From positions 744,001 through 808,000 of the forward strand of contig JADWOT020000005.1 in NCBI GenBank assembly GCA_036345935.2: a stretch of DNA of 64,000 nucleotides, in the 5' to 3' direction. The position numbers and the translations under genes are program-made. This document shows, piece by piece, positions 1 through 12,239 of the stretch (position 1 is its first letter; each line of letters starts with the position of its first letter). The DNA comes from Taenia hydatigena. Lineage: Eukaryota; Platyhelminthes; Cestoda; Cyclophyllidea; Taeniidae. The notes below the pieces were generated by a model. It saw nothing but the letters and a program-made list of their open reading frames with translations, was not told the DNA's origin and searched no databases.

Positions 1-775
1 ATAAAATGTCAATATCAAACTAAGGCGACTGGTGGCTCCGTCAACACGGCATCTTCAGGTGGAGCGCTTCTCTCGATTTACTCGTCACCGGTTCGTGCCT
101 TCTCACTAGATTCGCAATCGCACCTGCTTTCTCGTCTCGCAACGACAACGCTTCCAGCTTCCCTTATCCGGCAACGCAAATACCCTACTTTTTGTAACTT
201 TGCGATTAGTACCTCTTCATACCTCTGCACTCTGCTGATATCCTCATGCAAATGACAATGCTCAGAACACAAGAACATTCTGAGCAGGATGTAGAGATAA
301 AAGTAACCCAAGTTCAGAGCACACCTCTGCCCCACCCCATAAATTTATGATGGTTGTTTCGTCATAGGAGTGGGGTTTACCGGGCGATACTCACCAAAGA
401 GATGCACTTAAGTAAACACATGCCAAATTTTAAAGCACCATTTCTGACACTCACTTTGTGGGTGTTCTCTGCTTTCGGTATTGGTGACTGTCTTCTTCCC
501 TCTATTATTGTGCATCCCTAATCATTCCATCTAAAACAGTGGTGCAGCTTTGTGCTGACACATCTTGTTGTTTGAAAAAAGCATTAGTTGCTTGACTAGG
601 AATTGTGTATTACGAGCGAAGCGACTTGATTGTGAGATGACTTCCACAACTCAGAACACACTCTGCATTACGGACGATTAACCCAACGCTGTTAGCTAGG
701 TGGGAGTGTGGTTTTGCATAGTTTTGCTAGCTCTTCTCGGCCTTCAAATACAGACTTTTTATCAGTGGTCTATCT
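1..775. other. AT-rich intergenic DNA, nothing recognised
   Basis: I see no exon with convincing splice borders, no RNA gene and no repeat shared with the rest of the window. The only open frame is an 85-codon minus-strand frame at 78-335. It is rich in R, C and L and looks like chance. Confidence 0.5.
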
Positions 776-1105
776 AATCTTTCTAATTTTTTTCAATTTT
801 TCCCATACTTGAAAATGGTTCTTGAGGAGAAACCAATGTGCACTAGTCGGTGATACAATAGTCACTGCGTTGCTAGTGGATCAACAAAGCAATATAAAGT
901 AAGATGAAAGTAAATAGGGCAAAAATATCCAATTCAATGTGGCTTCCACATAAATTCTTGCGCAATGCTCTCACTCTACTGAGTGCCAGGTAAGTCGTTG
1001 TGGTTGACCCAGACGGATGAGCTGAAGAGCGTCAAATGGTGGGTTTAGAGAGCTTCTAAGGGAGCCAGAGTGAGGCAGTCACATTACTGGCTATGTGGTT
1101 CAGCC
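776..1105. repeat. Diverged direct repeat, copy 1
   Basis: About 330 bp that recurs in the same orientation at 2910-3233, an offset of 2126 bp at the best-conserved block. Blocks shared almost unchanged include GAGTGCCAGGTA followed by GTTGTGGTTGACCCAGACGG (from 981 and 3107) and the end block ATGTGGTTCAGCC. Scattered substitutions and small indels mark this as an old duplication. I see no TG..CA ends, primer-binding site or polypurine tract, so an LTR reading is not supported. Confidence 0.75.
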
Positions 1106-2909
1106 GTCTGTTTTAACATTGTTGGGCAAAAGCTCTACTATTGATAAATTGGATGCATGCAGACATGGGACAATTCGTATGGATTCGCAATTAACAGGAA
1201 GAAGAGTATTTTCGGTTGTCGAATGTACAGTGTAGAGTTTGTAAAATACAAAGTACTTTCTGCTATACTTCTTATTAAACAGGGCATGTTCTGATGCTTT
1301 TAAATGTTTTGCTGACCAAAGCTTACATAGTGCAGCGGACAATTAGGAAGAGGAAGTTTTTGAAGAATTAAAACCACTTCCAGCCAGTCACAGCTTGCTT
1401 GCGTAGATTTTACCAAAAGCCATCGACAACTGTCTTTTTAGGCGGTTTATTGAGCTAAAGTTCTTCTAAGCAAAGCGAAGAGCGATAATATCATTGCCAT
1501 CACATTGTTCGTTCATTCCAAGTCACTAGGTTAGAGAAGCATTTGCACTGATGGTAGGACATGTGAACAGAGTGGTATTATTTACAATTGCTTAATGCTG
1601 TGAAAGCGACTTGGTAACACAATAATGGGAGAAGAATTAAATAAGTAGGATGATTTGAAAGGCCAAATGAGCAGCTAATGATGAAACGTGTGCGTGAATT
1701 TACCAAGAGGGTCTTTACAACGCCAGGCTCAAACATGTGCCAAGTTGGTTGTTGTAGTTGAGCCAAAGATATGAACTTCTACTTGTCGTGTGAAGCGGTC
1801 AAAGTAGACTTAGTGATCGTCACGGTGTAAACGAAACCCCACCTTTATCAGCCTAGCTGCAATTTTCAAAGTGGATTCTGCATCACTTCAAACGGCACGC
1901 ACACCACTTTGCACGCTGTCCAAATGTCCATTTCTTACATCAATATGCCATTGCGAAGCTGCGTATGACTTAACGACAAGGCAGTAGCAAAGGACGTAAG
2001 ACGTCATGCTAAATAATACCCAGTTAACACTGCTGATTGAATTCAAAATGTTAACAAATATGTGTTGAAAACGACCCCCGCTATTATGAGCAGGTACACA
2101 AAGTGAGGGATTTGTGTAGGCATGTATTCCTCACCTCAAGAACAGGAGATGCTGAGGTGGAGCCATGGTGCGCTCTGCTGTCTTGCTTTACGAATGTTTT
2201 AGTTCAATTCATCATAAGAGACTACCACTACCTTGCCAGTTGCAGGTAAGTGAATTTATGGAGACGACCGTAATAAGCACACGCAGTAGGGCAAGATAAC
2301 CTGACGTTCCCGATTTTGGGCTTTGCAGTAAAAATTAGAGATTTGATAGCTCGGAAGAAATTAGTGCCGTTTCGACCATTTGATAATGCCTCTGCTGCAT
2401 TCAAAACCATGTCGTGTTGTCTGGCGTCCATCTCGTGTTTCGGTTAATACTGAAGCATGGTGTATTTGGTACTCTCTAAATTTTGATAGTCCTCATAAAC
2501 AAGGGAAAGATTTGAAATGATGGTAAATGCCACCGTGTCCACCACGCGGCCTCTCCTTCAAGTGGTTGCAGTGATGGGAGTAGCCAGCATCCACAACTTG
2601 ACCGCCACGTGCAGCGAGAAATGGAAGCACGGCGAGGCCTCCTCTACAGCATGTGATAGCGCGGACTCATTCAATTACGGCAGGGTGCTCGTATACAATA
2701 AAGAGAATACTGTGCATTGAATGCCTTTTTGATTACGAGAGCACGCAAAGTAGAATGGCAGTGAGCTCGACAGTTAAGTTAAATGAATTCCCTTAAGGTA
2801 GCTACAGGGAGAGATCCAGATTGCTTGTTCAATCCTTTCAAGCCTTTTTGTCTTAATTTATTTAATCTAGTCTGAAAATGCAGGCATATGATCATTAGTC
2901 TGCCTTGTA
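1106..2909. other. Intergenic DNA between two direct repeats
   Basis: There are short open frames only, at most 80 codons, on both strands. The block at about 2530-2690 is visibly GC-richer than its surroundings. I tested it by eye for histone H2B, H3 and H4 motifs on both strands and found none. Confidence 0.4.
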
Positions 2910-3233
2910 TCTAAATTTTTACGAATCTCTCCCATGTATGAAGGTGGTTTTTCAGATAGAACTAATATACACGAATCAGTGATGCAATAGTTAGTGTTGC
3001 TGGTGGATTAACAAATTAATACGAAGTAGATGAATGTGAATAGAGCAGAAATTCTCAATTCTTTTTGACTTTCATATAGATTCTTGCACAAAGCTCTCAC
3101 TCAACTGAGTGCCAGGTAGGCCGTTGTGGTTGACCCAGACGGATGGGCTGAAGTGCGTCAAAGGGTGGGTTCAGAGAAGCTCCTAAGAAAGTTAAAGTGA
3201 AACAAATTACTCCACTGGTTATGTGGTTCAGCC
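2910..3233. repeat. Diverged direct repeat, copy 2
   Basis: Same-orientation partner of 776-1105. The aligned part runs from the TCTAAATTTTTACGAATCTC region through the GACCCAGACGG block to GTTCAGCC. The DNA between the copies (1106-2909) has no element-like coding capacity. It includes a locally GC-richer block at about 2517-2700, which is open for 67 codons on the plus strand and matches nothing I know. Confidence 0.75.
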
Positions 3234-4237
3234 AAGAATTTCACCACGGTGGGGTAAACCTTATTAAATATGAATTGGAGCAAAAATTGAGGACTTAATT
3301 GGAAGCACAAAAGACTATGCAAATTTTAAAGGATACGCAGGTGATGCGAATCCAGTGCCTTGTCGGCTCTATGTTCCTCAGGCCTGCAACATGCAGCAGT
3401 TGCGATTTGACTAAGAGTCGCAAAATTTAAGGTCATGTTAATCAAATCTTGAAGATCGCAACGCGCCTTGAGAAGACCTTGAATATTATGTCTATCATTT
3501 GTCATTTTGAAGAGCAAGGTGAGTGCAATTCTTATTAAGAGAAATGGTTTCCCAACTATTTCCGTAATAATTGCGCACAGACGGGCATTGTGTGGCTTCA
3601 GAATCAAAGGAATTGCAATGCGCTCTCTAGCACGGCATGTTAATGTAGATCAAATCAGCCTAACTTGCACAATAAGTGGTGCTATATGCCATGCTTTACG
3701 AGTTGTGATTTTATTACTGCAAGTGGCATCACCCAGTCATGTGACCTAACCTATTCGTGACTACAATTGTGATCGCCTAGTCCATGCAATTTAGCGTCAC
3801 TGTATTGTATGTCGTTTTCCGAGGTCTTAGGTGTGTATTAACAACCTCACGGAAATCCATACCAAGATAAACGAGATTAAAAGCACTATCAGCAAAACTT
3901 TTCACCACTATTCAACATAAAAGCTTGAACTTTTGCATTCTACATAAATTGAGTCTTTTCGCACATCATTGATAACGTGCCTGAAGCTTGGAGTTAAATC
4001 CACCCACTCAACCCATCACGGATTGCACACTGTGAGCGTAACAAAAGCGCATTTTAGGTCAACACCAAGGCGTCTCATAGGCTCATTTGAATGTGGGTTA
4101 GAGCTATAAAGGCGTTATAATTTGTGAGGGCAATCCATTTAACGTGCTGAAGACGGTTCACTTATTCGGCCTCGTGGTATTGTTTATCACCCTATGGGTG
4201 CAAGGGAGTATACCAATTGGGAAACAAAATTTGACTG

Positions 4238-4457
4238 AAAATAAGAGTCGAACAATTTGTTAAGATGATAGAGTGCAAGGCGTCGCTAAAAGAGATTAAG
4301 TAAACCTTACATTTTCAGGCTTTGTGCACTCGACCAACTAAGATTTGGCGCGAAATTTCATTGCTGCCTGTGAGGAAATCCTAGCGTGCTGGCTTTAGAA
4401 ATCAAGGATTAACAGCTTCTGTAATGAATAGAAGTAAAATTTTGTGAGAGATGCATG
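4238..4457 (+). repeat. Dispersed repeat, inverted partner at 21609-21851
   Basis: The reverse complement of 21609-21851 matches this segment through several long blocks: GATGATAG-GTGCAAGG-GTCGCTAAAAGAG, CATTTTCAGGCTTTGTGCAC, GGCTTTAGAAATCAA, and the final TTTGTGAGAGATGCA. The copies differ by many substitutions and by about 20 bp in length. No terminal inverted repeats or target-site duplication are evident, so the element class is unknown. Confidence 0.75.
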
Positions 4458-6215
4458 ATTTTTTTTCGAGCAAATCTATGTTTGCATAATTACTGCTGGT
4501 CTAATCCTGACGGCAGCAAAATGTAGCGAGGTTATTTCAAAGCGGTTCGCTGCCTATCAACCTATGAGCAAATCAAATCCATTTTTAAACCGTTAAACTA
4601 CGCACTTATATAACGGCCTACGCTTACATTTGTGATCTTCCTATAAGTTGAGCTAAAGAGAAACAGCAACACATGAAAGCTGTCATTTAAGGCTGTGAAA
4701 TGAATATTCAGCATAAATACTCATCAACGGCCAGAATAATGATCGCATAACAAGCAGCTAGCAAGTATTTTGGGTCATGGGCCATGCTTCGGTAAACGGC
4801 ATGAAGGGTTCCTTGCTAAATCCTAAAAGTGAGGTGCTTGCTTTTCAAAAGTTGGATTAAGCGATGACTCTGGGGCTGCTTTGCTGTGTAATTAATGCAG
4901 ACTCTACAGAAAATATATGTGAGGTGGGTGCGCACCGCCTTTGCTTACATGGTCCGAGTCAACACGCGGCTCTTTACAAGCTGTTTGTGCCAATGAGATG
5001 GGACAACTAGACGCTTTGAAGATCCAAAACCCTCTTGTCTTCACAAAACTTTAATCCTTAGAGAGTGCTTAGCACGTCTTCCTCTGTTGTCGCGAGCTTA
5101 TAAGAGAGTGCAAAGACGCTCCCGCATATTAGGGATATGCCATTACTCTGTGTATCTCTCCGCTCAAGATGCTGGTATGCAATAGATTGTGGCCTGATTC
5201 TGATACAAATAGTGAGAGGCACAGCGTCTGCATTACAATGAGTAGTTCTTTTCCTGTACTGCTGTGCATAATTGTACTACGCCTGCTCTCCTCATCAATA
5301 TGCGGCCGAGCCATCTATTTCTTTAATTGTTTTAGGCTATGCGAGTGCCTGACGATTCCTACTTGCTATTAAAATTCCTCTCTCGGATTATGCATAAAGT
5401 GACACACCATCGCCTTATTTTGCTTGGTCTGGTAGTTCCCTTTATGTCCTTTTCTAGGAATACGACAGCCGCAGCCGCATATTATAAAGTGACTAACTTT
5501 TTTTAATCAACTCTTCATTTAGACGCATTCTTGTCTTACTTTTGATAAAAATAATGATTAAGCTCTAACAGACTTGGAATGTGCCATAAGTATTGTGATT
5601 GCAGTTATTTAAAAAAAGAAATGCAGCAAGGACTAGTAATTTAAGATCCACCGGTTGCTAATTAATCTCTGACAATAAAGCAATAGTATAAGGCAGTCTT
5701 ACACAGTGTTACTAAGAGGTTTTGTGGATTAATGATAAGCAGCAATAGTCTATTCGCATTTTTGCGTCACTCATTAATCCGAGCCACTGCAGAATTTGTT
5801 GTTCAGGAAATAGAAGCCAGAACTTTGAGGAAATTGGATTAATGAATTAAATGTAGTGGACAGTGAGGCGAAGCTTGCTCATTAAGCGTCAGCGAAGAAA
5901 TCAAGAAGTCGCTTATCTAATGCGCTTCACCCATTCATCGATTTGAAACGCCTTGTGACAGATTCTACTTTGATAGGAATGTGAAAAGGTGAGAACCTTC
6001 CTTTCATTTGCACAATACCCACGAGCTCCATCGCAGTCAAAGCCACAAAGAATGGGCTCGAACAGAGGCCAAAAACTGATAAAAGGGGAAAATGACGCAC
6101 GAAAGAATGTAAGGATAGATAGGTCGAGGATGCTACCTATCCGATTACCCTACCCTTTAGAGATCAGCTGCTGGTCCCTCTTATATTGCACATGCAAAGC
6201 ATGCAGTTAATGGGA
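4458..6215. other. Intergenic DNA, nothing recognised
   Basis: AT-rich, with open frames of at most 73 codons. I see no RNA gene and no duplication within the window. The outer counterpart of the left inverted-repeat arm would lie beyond base 64000, so 1-6215 may also be duplicated outside the view. Confidence 0.4.
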
Positions 6216-9200
6216 AACAAATATTGCCGCCGCAAGAAAAGCAATCTCAGCGCCTAATTCTCATCGCATTTTTTTCGTAAATCTGCGTGATGGAGCCCGA
6301 AAAACTCGGGTACAGCAATAGCGATGGCCGTTTTCTGTTGCAGCAGATGCATGTGTAATGCATCACATTCTGTGATTGCCTTTGCGCGTCTGAATGCTGG
6401 TGGCACGGGATCCTCAAGCATGCCTCTGCTGATAGCTGCCGCAGTCATACAAAGGTAGCTATGCTTGCTAATTACCTATCTTCTGTGTATTAAATAAGGA
6501 AGTAAAGAATTTAAAACCACGTTTAGATAATAACGCAAGCAAAATTTGGGAAGGAAGAAGACGTCGGTAGCACTATCTGAAGACGGTAGATGATGGGGTT
6601 GGATCAGCAAGTGAGAAGTATGACAACGAGAAATCAGACATCAATCTGCAATTTTGATTTAAACATTGGAAGAAACTGGCTAATTCAATGATAGCAGCGA
6701 ACTACTGTGAAATTTCGGTGACAATGTCTTCCGCCGATCGTCTTAAATACAATTGCCATAATTAAATTTACTTAGGAGTGTGTATACTTTGCAAGGACAA
6801 AACAGCCGTGGTTAAGAGTGCCTCCGCCCACGATCGCCTATTTACACGCATGATTTTATCAACTGATCGGACAAGGCTTGCTGGGAAGGGGCTTTTAAGG
6901 TTGCACAATGCAAGCGGATGCTAGTAACTCACACATTGACCCTGGATATTGGCGCGCTGAATGTTTGCAATGACACAGACGCGACTGACCTTATACCACT
7001 GTGTCCTCAAATCCATAAACTGCCTGCAGAGTCCGAAAAAATGAGTGAAAGTAAGTTTCATGCCCCACTATTTAAAATGTTGTTGGCTAAGAGGCATGAT
7101 TTCATGGAGAGTAATGCTCGTTCTCGATGAGGTGCAGCGTGACTCAAGGCCTCAGGGGCTGCCCGACTCCACCCACCTGACCGATAAAACCTTCGACACG
7201 TAAAGTGCTGCAGCCTCGATTGACTCTACACTACGGTGCGAATTCTCTTTAAACATCAAGGAGAGCAAAGTAGAATGCTATGCCACTTCCTACACGTACC
7301 GCCGCTTCATTTCCACGCGTGTTAATAGGACAAGAGTCATTGACAGTCGCAAGAAGCATGCTTCTATTACAACGCCTTCTCGCAATTTTTTTGAATTATC
7401 AGAGGGATTCTTAGAAGCAGTCACTGCACTCAGCAGTTCCAGCATTCTTTATTATAATGACATCTGCTCCTAGGCCATTCCGTCGAATACCTAGGTGGTA
7501 AACTCGGTATATATAAAAATTGGAAAGAGAAAACGTGATTAAAAAATGGCTAGCAGCAGATGGCTGACAAGACAATGCTTTGAAATCCTAATTAAGAAAT
7601 CGGGATTTGTGGTCGCTCTGCTCCAAATTTATCGAAAACGTCAGCTGCTGTGGCTATGGGAAGTGAGTGCAAGTGAACTCCATATCACTTCCATCTCCTA
7701 ATGGTCTCTCCTCTCTTTTTCACCCTTTTGGGGCCACAACCCTATTTATGGATAGAAAAGTCTATGCAAGAAAGTAATGCACTTGTTTTTGGTCCTTTAT
7801 CAAATAAGCAAAATAACCTTGCGGAAGTGTGTTTCAGCAGTATTGATGGCTCCTCTGAATGTATGGCTGAGTTAAATGGACTCCATGTCGACACATCATC
7901 GCACTACCCCCTTTCGGCTCATTAAACTACTATTATGGTGAGAATGCTTCAATCGGGCATGGCTACTAAGGTAAGCTCCAATACTAGACTGAGGGCGAAT
8001 AATGAATCATTCTTCCAGCAGATGTATCTCTCCTTTGATCGCTGTCTTTCTTCCTTCATTCCTATAGTCTATAGCACACTGCCACGCGATTTCCACTTCG
8101 CCACCTTCATCTCAAACAAAGGCGATGCTGTTAGGGCATCAGATTCGTAAAATTCGCCTCTCTGCCTCCTATTGCTGCTACCGTTCGACATGCTGTGCCA
8201 CCTTCCTGACCGACTCTCATGCATCTACCTTCCTTCGCATCGGTCTGACGGATACACGAGCGATTGTCACTGCAACCCATTAACTACTTCACTCTTCGCC
8301 ACTTGAGACCTGTCATCATATGTCAGAAATCAAGCGGATGCGTAAATACCACCTCGCTCAATCAAATCGCTGACAAAATAGCTCACCATCTCAAGCTGCT
8401 TAGGAATGGCTCACGAGTACTCTAGCGAAACTCAAGAGCCCTACGTTCACGAAATGCAAGGCATGCGCAAACTGTGCCAATTTCAACATGTCTACTTCAC
8501 TCCACATATGCTGTGCAATACATCTACATTCAGATGTTCCATCGACCAAGCATCCAACACATAAATGGACACCATGATGTAAGCACGACTGGGACAACAG
8601 GTCGGTGGTCTCAAAATACTGATCGAATGAGTCAATAAAACGAAGCCGAATGAATCACAATTTGCCGTGGCTTGAGCAAAGTATGGTGAATTACGCCTTT
8701 TAAATCACCCCCATTTTACAGGTGCAAACGCTTGAAGCTGGACAAACTGCGCTCATACACATTGGCACGTGAACACTTGGGCCAATAAAGGCAGTTAATG
8801 AAATCGTTGGAATGAGTTGGTCACATTCACTGGCTTGTGCCTGTCGTACACGCGGTGGACCCGAGTGCAAACGGCACGGGATTAGTCTTCCCATCCTCGG
8901 CATTTATACCCCAGAACTAATGAAGTGGTTGGATAGAGTCATATTTTATTTGCACTTTATCGAGCACAGAGCAAAAACCAGAGTTCGCTTTTCTCACATC
9001 AAAAAATCGACAAAAACTACCCTGCAAAGAGATTTGCGATCACTGGTCGTCTCATGTCTAGTAGGTGCAATGAAGCAGACTTTCCAGACGCTCCCCTTTC
9101 AGGCGGCCTACACAGCTGGAGAATTCGCATCGCCACTACAAATGTGAGTTGACTTCAGCCCACGGGCTTCGATGAGGTCTACCCAACGAGGGAACATAAA

Positions 9201-9541
9201 CACCTAGTTGGACGGAGCATGTCAAACATGCAGCTGCATAATTGTATGCGTTCATCATGGTTAACAAGCTTAGACTAACCGAATTTATTGAATCCTGCCG
9301 TCAGATCGTACTTCTTGCCACAATCATTATCTAGCATCTACGAGTGGTTTAGTAGAGCGATTTCACCCGTTAGCATTCACCAGCCTTTGGTAGCCTCGTC
9401 GGCATGAATGCATTGGCACGGCCATCATACCGTTTCTTCAAATTTTACAAATAATATTAGCTGGACTTGGAACATTTTGAGGCTCTTGCTAACAATCTTC
9501 AACTTTGTCTTCCTTTTATGAGCAAAACGCTAACTGAGCAT

Positions 9542-9910
9542 TTAATGCTTAGCTTCTACATTTCTTAGGTTGCATGCTTCAAACGCTGGATTAGATAAAC
9601 TAAATAATTTTTGCCTCTGTTTATGGGGACTTGATTTCGTCTTCTCATGCTTCTGCCCAGCTATCGCCAGTAGTCTCCCTATGATAGCACACGCTATTGC
9701 CGCGAGGCTAATTATTTTTAAATTAGATGCTGGAAAAGCTCGTTTTGCAAAGTTTCTTATGCTTGCTTTATGCGCCCTCATCTCAATGTATCTTTTCCCG
9801 CCATTCGATGGAAGGCCATGTGTTCCACGTATATTTCCACAGACAAGATGCAAGTGAGCGAAAGCTCTCCTCAAGATGACACTATCCTCTGATAAATCAA
9901 ATAAAGCCAT
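9542..9910 (-). CDS. Hypothetical 122-aa frame, unknown function
   Basis: This is the longest ATG-initiated frame inside the left arm. The start lies in a good context (AGACAATGG). The protein is basic and has one hydrophobic stretch at about residues 68-88 (LKIISLAAIACAIIGRLLAI) that could span a membrane, followed by a basic, glutamine- and lysine-containing tail. I recognise no family. An opposing 95-codon hydrophobic frame (9570-9857, plus) covers the same DNA, so at most one is real. I prefer this one for its length and start context. No TATA box or poly(A) signal was found at convincing distances. Chance is the main alternative. Confidence 0.2.
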   Translation of the reverse strand: MALFDLSEDSVILRRAFAHLHLVCGNIRGTHGLPSNGGKRYIEMRAHKASIRNFAKRAFPASNLKIISLAAIACAIIGRLLAIAGQKHEKTKSSPHKQRQKLFSLSNPAFEACNLRNVEAKH

Positions 9911-10397
9911 TGTCTTCTCTTCAGCAATAAAAAGCCAGCCATTGAAATCGATTTGTCCTTAACCTGCCAATGTTACAGACTTAGTCCTGAAATTTAAGGT
10001 ACTTCCGACTGCGCCACTTAATAAAGGGAAAGCTGTACTTACAATGCTGAAAGGGTGCTTCGACCCAATTTTGCAGTGACTGCAAACAAAGTCTATCCTT
10101 GTTCAGAAGATAAGTGGAGCCCAGCTGAGCTGTGTTCAATACCACCCCTTTTGGAAGTTCAAATGTTTGGGTCGCGGTGCTGTTGTCCGATGGACAGTTC
10201 AGTCATGTCACAGTTATTACCAATCACAAACCGCGATTCCATGATATATCGTAAAAGTCATAGAAAGAAGGATGAGTAAACAGTTGACTTGTCCTTGTCA
10301 AAAAGTACTGACGTGTCTAGGCAATGAGTAAGATGTGAAAGAACCACTAGTGAGGGTATCTCCAAATACAAAAATCAAACCTATTAATGTAGGCGTC

Positions 10398-10470
10398 AGT
10401 TCCGTGGCCTAATAGATAGGGCGTCTGACTACGGATCAGAAGGCTGTGAGTTCGAGTCCCGCCGGAGTTG
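10398..10470 (+). tRNA. tRNA-Arg(ACG)-like gene or tRNA-derived pseudogene
   Basis: A 73-nt cloverleaf can be drawn. The acceptor stem AGTTCCG pairs with CGGAGTT (including two G:U pairs), with discriminator G. The D stem is GCCT with GGGC. The anticodon stem TCTGA/TCAGA encloses the loop CTACGGA with anticodon ACG (arginine). The T loop is TTCGAGT. The internal B box GTTCGAGTC fits the GWTCRANNC consensus, and the A-box region TGGCCTAATAG is close to consensus. Weak points are an A:C mismatch in the T stem (GTGAG against CCCGC) and the absence of any TTTT terminator in the roughly 200 bases downstream, where a CT-rich tract follows instead. It could be a functional gene, a tRNA pseudogene, or the head of a tRNA-derived short interspersed element. 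Confidence 0.7.
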
Positions 10471-10560
10471 TAAAAATCTATCTCTCCCGCTGCATGTAGT
10501 AGCACCGTGGCTGTCCAACAATGGATTGCATTAACAAGGATGGATGTGACACCTACTTAG

Positions 10561-10825
10561 ATGCCTGGTGAGAGGCTAGAATCCATAACATCTACGTTAT
10601 TAGAACCGCGCCTCAACCTACTAATTTGCCTCATCACCACCAATCCTCTACCCTCATTTCTCCTTTGCTCTCTCACTACCAAATCCTTCCCACTACTTTT
10701 CCTTTGCACTCACTCCCTTACATTCGCATCGTTTGTGCTCCTCACCCTTCTTCTCCTACTCATCTCATTCACTCCTGTTGCCAACCTCTCTCCTTCGATC
10801 AGATGCCATGCTTCGTCGTTATGAC
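10561..10825 (+). repeat. Pyrimidine-rich strand-asymmetric tract
   Basis: About 250 bp made almost wholly of CT-rich blocks on the plus strand, such as CCTCATTTCTCCTTTGCTCT, lying about 90 bp beyond the tRNA-like sequence. Both plus frames stay open here and give L/S/P/T/H-rich translations, an effect of composition and not of coding. Similar tracts occur at 23270-23590, 29233-29475 and 32100-32340, and may be bodies of one dispersed family. Right-arm copy: 59391-59655 (purine-rich on plus). Confidence 0.6.
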
Positions 10826-10997
10826 ACATGGAATGACGTGTGTGATAGACGAAGTGTGACCAGTGGAGTCGCGTATTGCACCAGTGGACAAGGAAGAAGT
10901 AGAAAACAACGTTTTAGCGGTGTCCCTAGCCCAGGGGTCGGAGCACCTGTAAACCAGTTGAGTTTCGCCTACCTCATTGCCTCGGCTTTACCATGCC

Positions 10998-11150
10998 CTG
11001 TTCCCGTAGCAGCTGCCCGCTCTAGCATCGTACACTCACACCACATCCAAACTGATGGATCGAATGCGTAGGTGGATGGACGGGTAGCTTATTTAATGCT
11101 ATTTCGTTTTTTGCAGATATTAGGCTCATGGGGAAGCTGACATGTGGAAC
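10998..11150 (+). repeat. Dispersed repeat, partner at 25690-25925
   Basis: Shares blocks with 25690-25925 in the same orientation: CTGCCC-CTAGCATCGT-C-CTCACACCA, then CAAACTGA, GATGCATGGATGAG-like sequence, and after an insertion TTTGATGCTATTTTGCTTTTTG-like sequence (here ATTTAATGCTATTTCG). Diverged, with a large indel in the partner. Inverted-repeat copy at 59066-59218. Confidence 0.55.
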
Positions 11151-11297
11151 TTTTCAGCTAAAATAAATTCTAGGCTGTACATTTGGGGTTCGAAAGCGTT
11201 CATAGACATAACAATTCAGGGATATTAATGAATGGGCTGAGTGGTTTTGTAGAGGATGCCCGCTAGCAGGAATTCCATGATACAGAAAGCATAATGT

Positions 11298-11916
11298 TAT
11301 TCACAAATTTCGTACACTGCTAATTCAACTATGTCCCGCATTCACATTAGCAGACGCTGATCAGAGCACCCGCATGCGTTAATTTTTCATTAATCTAAGG
11401 CAGTGATTGAAAACTTAGTGTCTATTTGTTAACATTGGTCTTGGTTGAACGGTGAAACGAATTATTCCTGTTTGTGGTTTGCACAAATCTGCTAACGTTT
11501 AATTTTTCGTGATCTTGCAAACATTCTGTGATTGGCGACCGCACCTTAATGTTCATCTAAGGGCTGAACAGTTTTCGAAAGCAGCAACACTGCTTCAATG
11601 CTTGCCTGAATGCGACTTGTAAGTAAGGGGTGATCAGTGACCACAATTAGGTTAGCATAGGGAGCATCATATGCAAATGAGGATGAAGCGTAGTCTGAAT
11701 GAGGTCAGCCTCGATCACTGGTTCCCCTGCCTATGTGATCATTGCACTCAATACGAAGGCCTAAGGACCAAAGCCAAAAATGCGAAACCAATCGCATTAC
11801 GCTGACAGCTGAGATAATGAATTACTATCCATTACAGAATTCCTTACCCAGCCACGGCTCGTCCGAAAGGCATAGCGTATGGCTAAAAAACACTCAGTAC
11901 ATCAATTCTAGCATTT
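11298..11916 (-). repeat. 619-bp dispersed repeat, left-arm copy
   Basis: On the minus strand this segment aligns end to end with 18129-18747. Both copies run from AAATGCTAGAATT to GTACGAAAT-YGTGAATA and both are 619 bp long. They share blocks such as TATCTCAGCTGTCAG, GGCCTTCG, GATCGAGGCTG, CAGCCCT-AGATGAACA and AATGAATGCG-like segments. Substitutions are frequent but net length is unchanged. No terminal inverted repeats, long frame or poly(A) tail was found, so the class is unknown. Confidence 0.85.
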
Positions 11917-12239
11917 AAGGCAAAAAATAGAAATGCTGCTACATAATGGTGATTTTAATTCCATTAAAGAAATTGACATGCCCTTTGACTATTGCCATTC
12001 TCTTCCTTTTCTATGCTCATCAGCGATATCTTCCTCTGTTTAAATAAGAGTAAAGGACTGATTTGGCTTGTTCTATAATTTTAGAGTAAATAAACAAATG
12101 AGAACAGGCAAACTTGCATAATAAGGGTTATTTGGCAACACAAAATCTACTAAGATGCTGGGTCTTTATATAAGACACCAGTAGCGATTCGAACTCCGAT
12201 GCGCTGCAGTTCAAAATGTACTCCCTATTGTTGTGCGTG

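Noticed and set aside
2517..2720. GC-rich open block considered as a histone H2B or H4 remnant
   Set aside because: No conserved motif of either histone could be aligned on either strand.
776..3233. LTR retrotransposon flanked by ~330-bp LTRs
   Set aside because: The repeats lack TG..CA ends, there is no primer-binding site or polypurine tract, and no gag-pol coding lies between them.
9090..9147. LPFQ-containing end of the 111-codon plus frame, reminiscent of histone H3 KLPFQRLVREI
   Set aside because: Only LPFQ matches. Neighbouring residues and codons do not follow H3 on either side.
9570..9857. 95-codon hydrophobic plus frame resembling a membrane protein
   Set aside because: It lies opposite a longer, better-started minus frame (9542-9910). 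Its hydrophobicity follows from the complementary codon composition.
10561..10859. Two overlapping 77-87 codon plus frames after the tRNA-like sequence
   Set aside because: The L/S/P/T/H-rich translations are produced by the CT-rich tract in whichever frame lacks stops. Both frames being open at once argues against coding.
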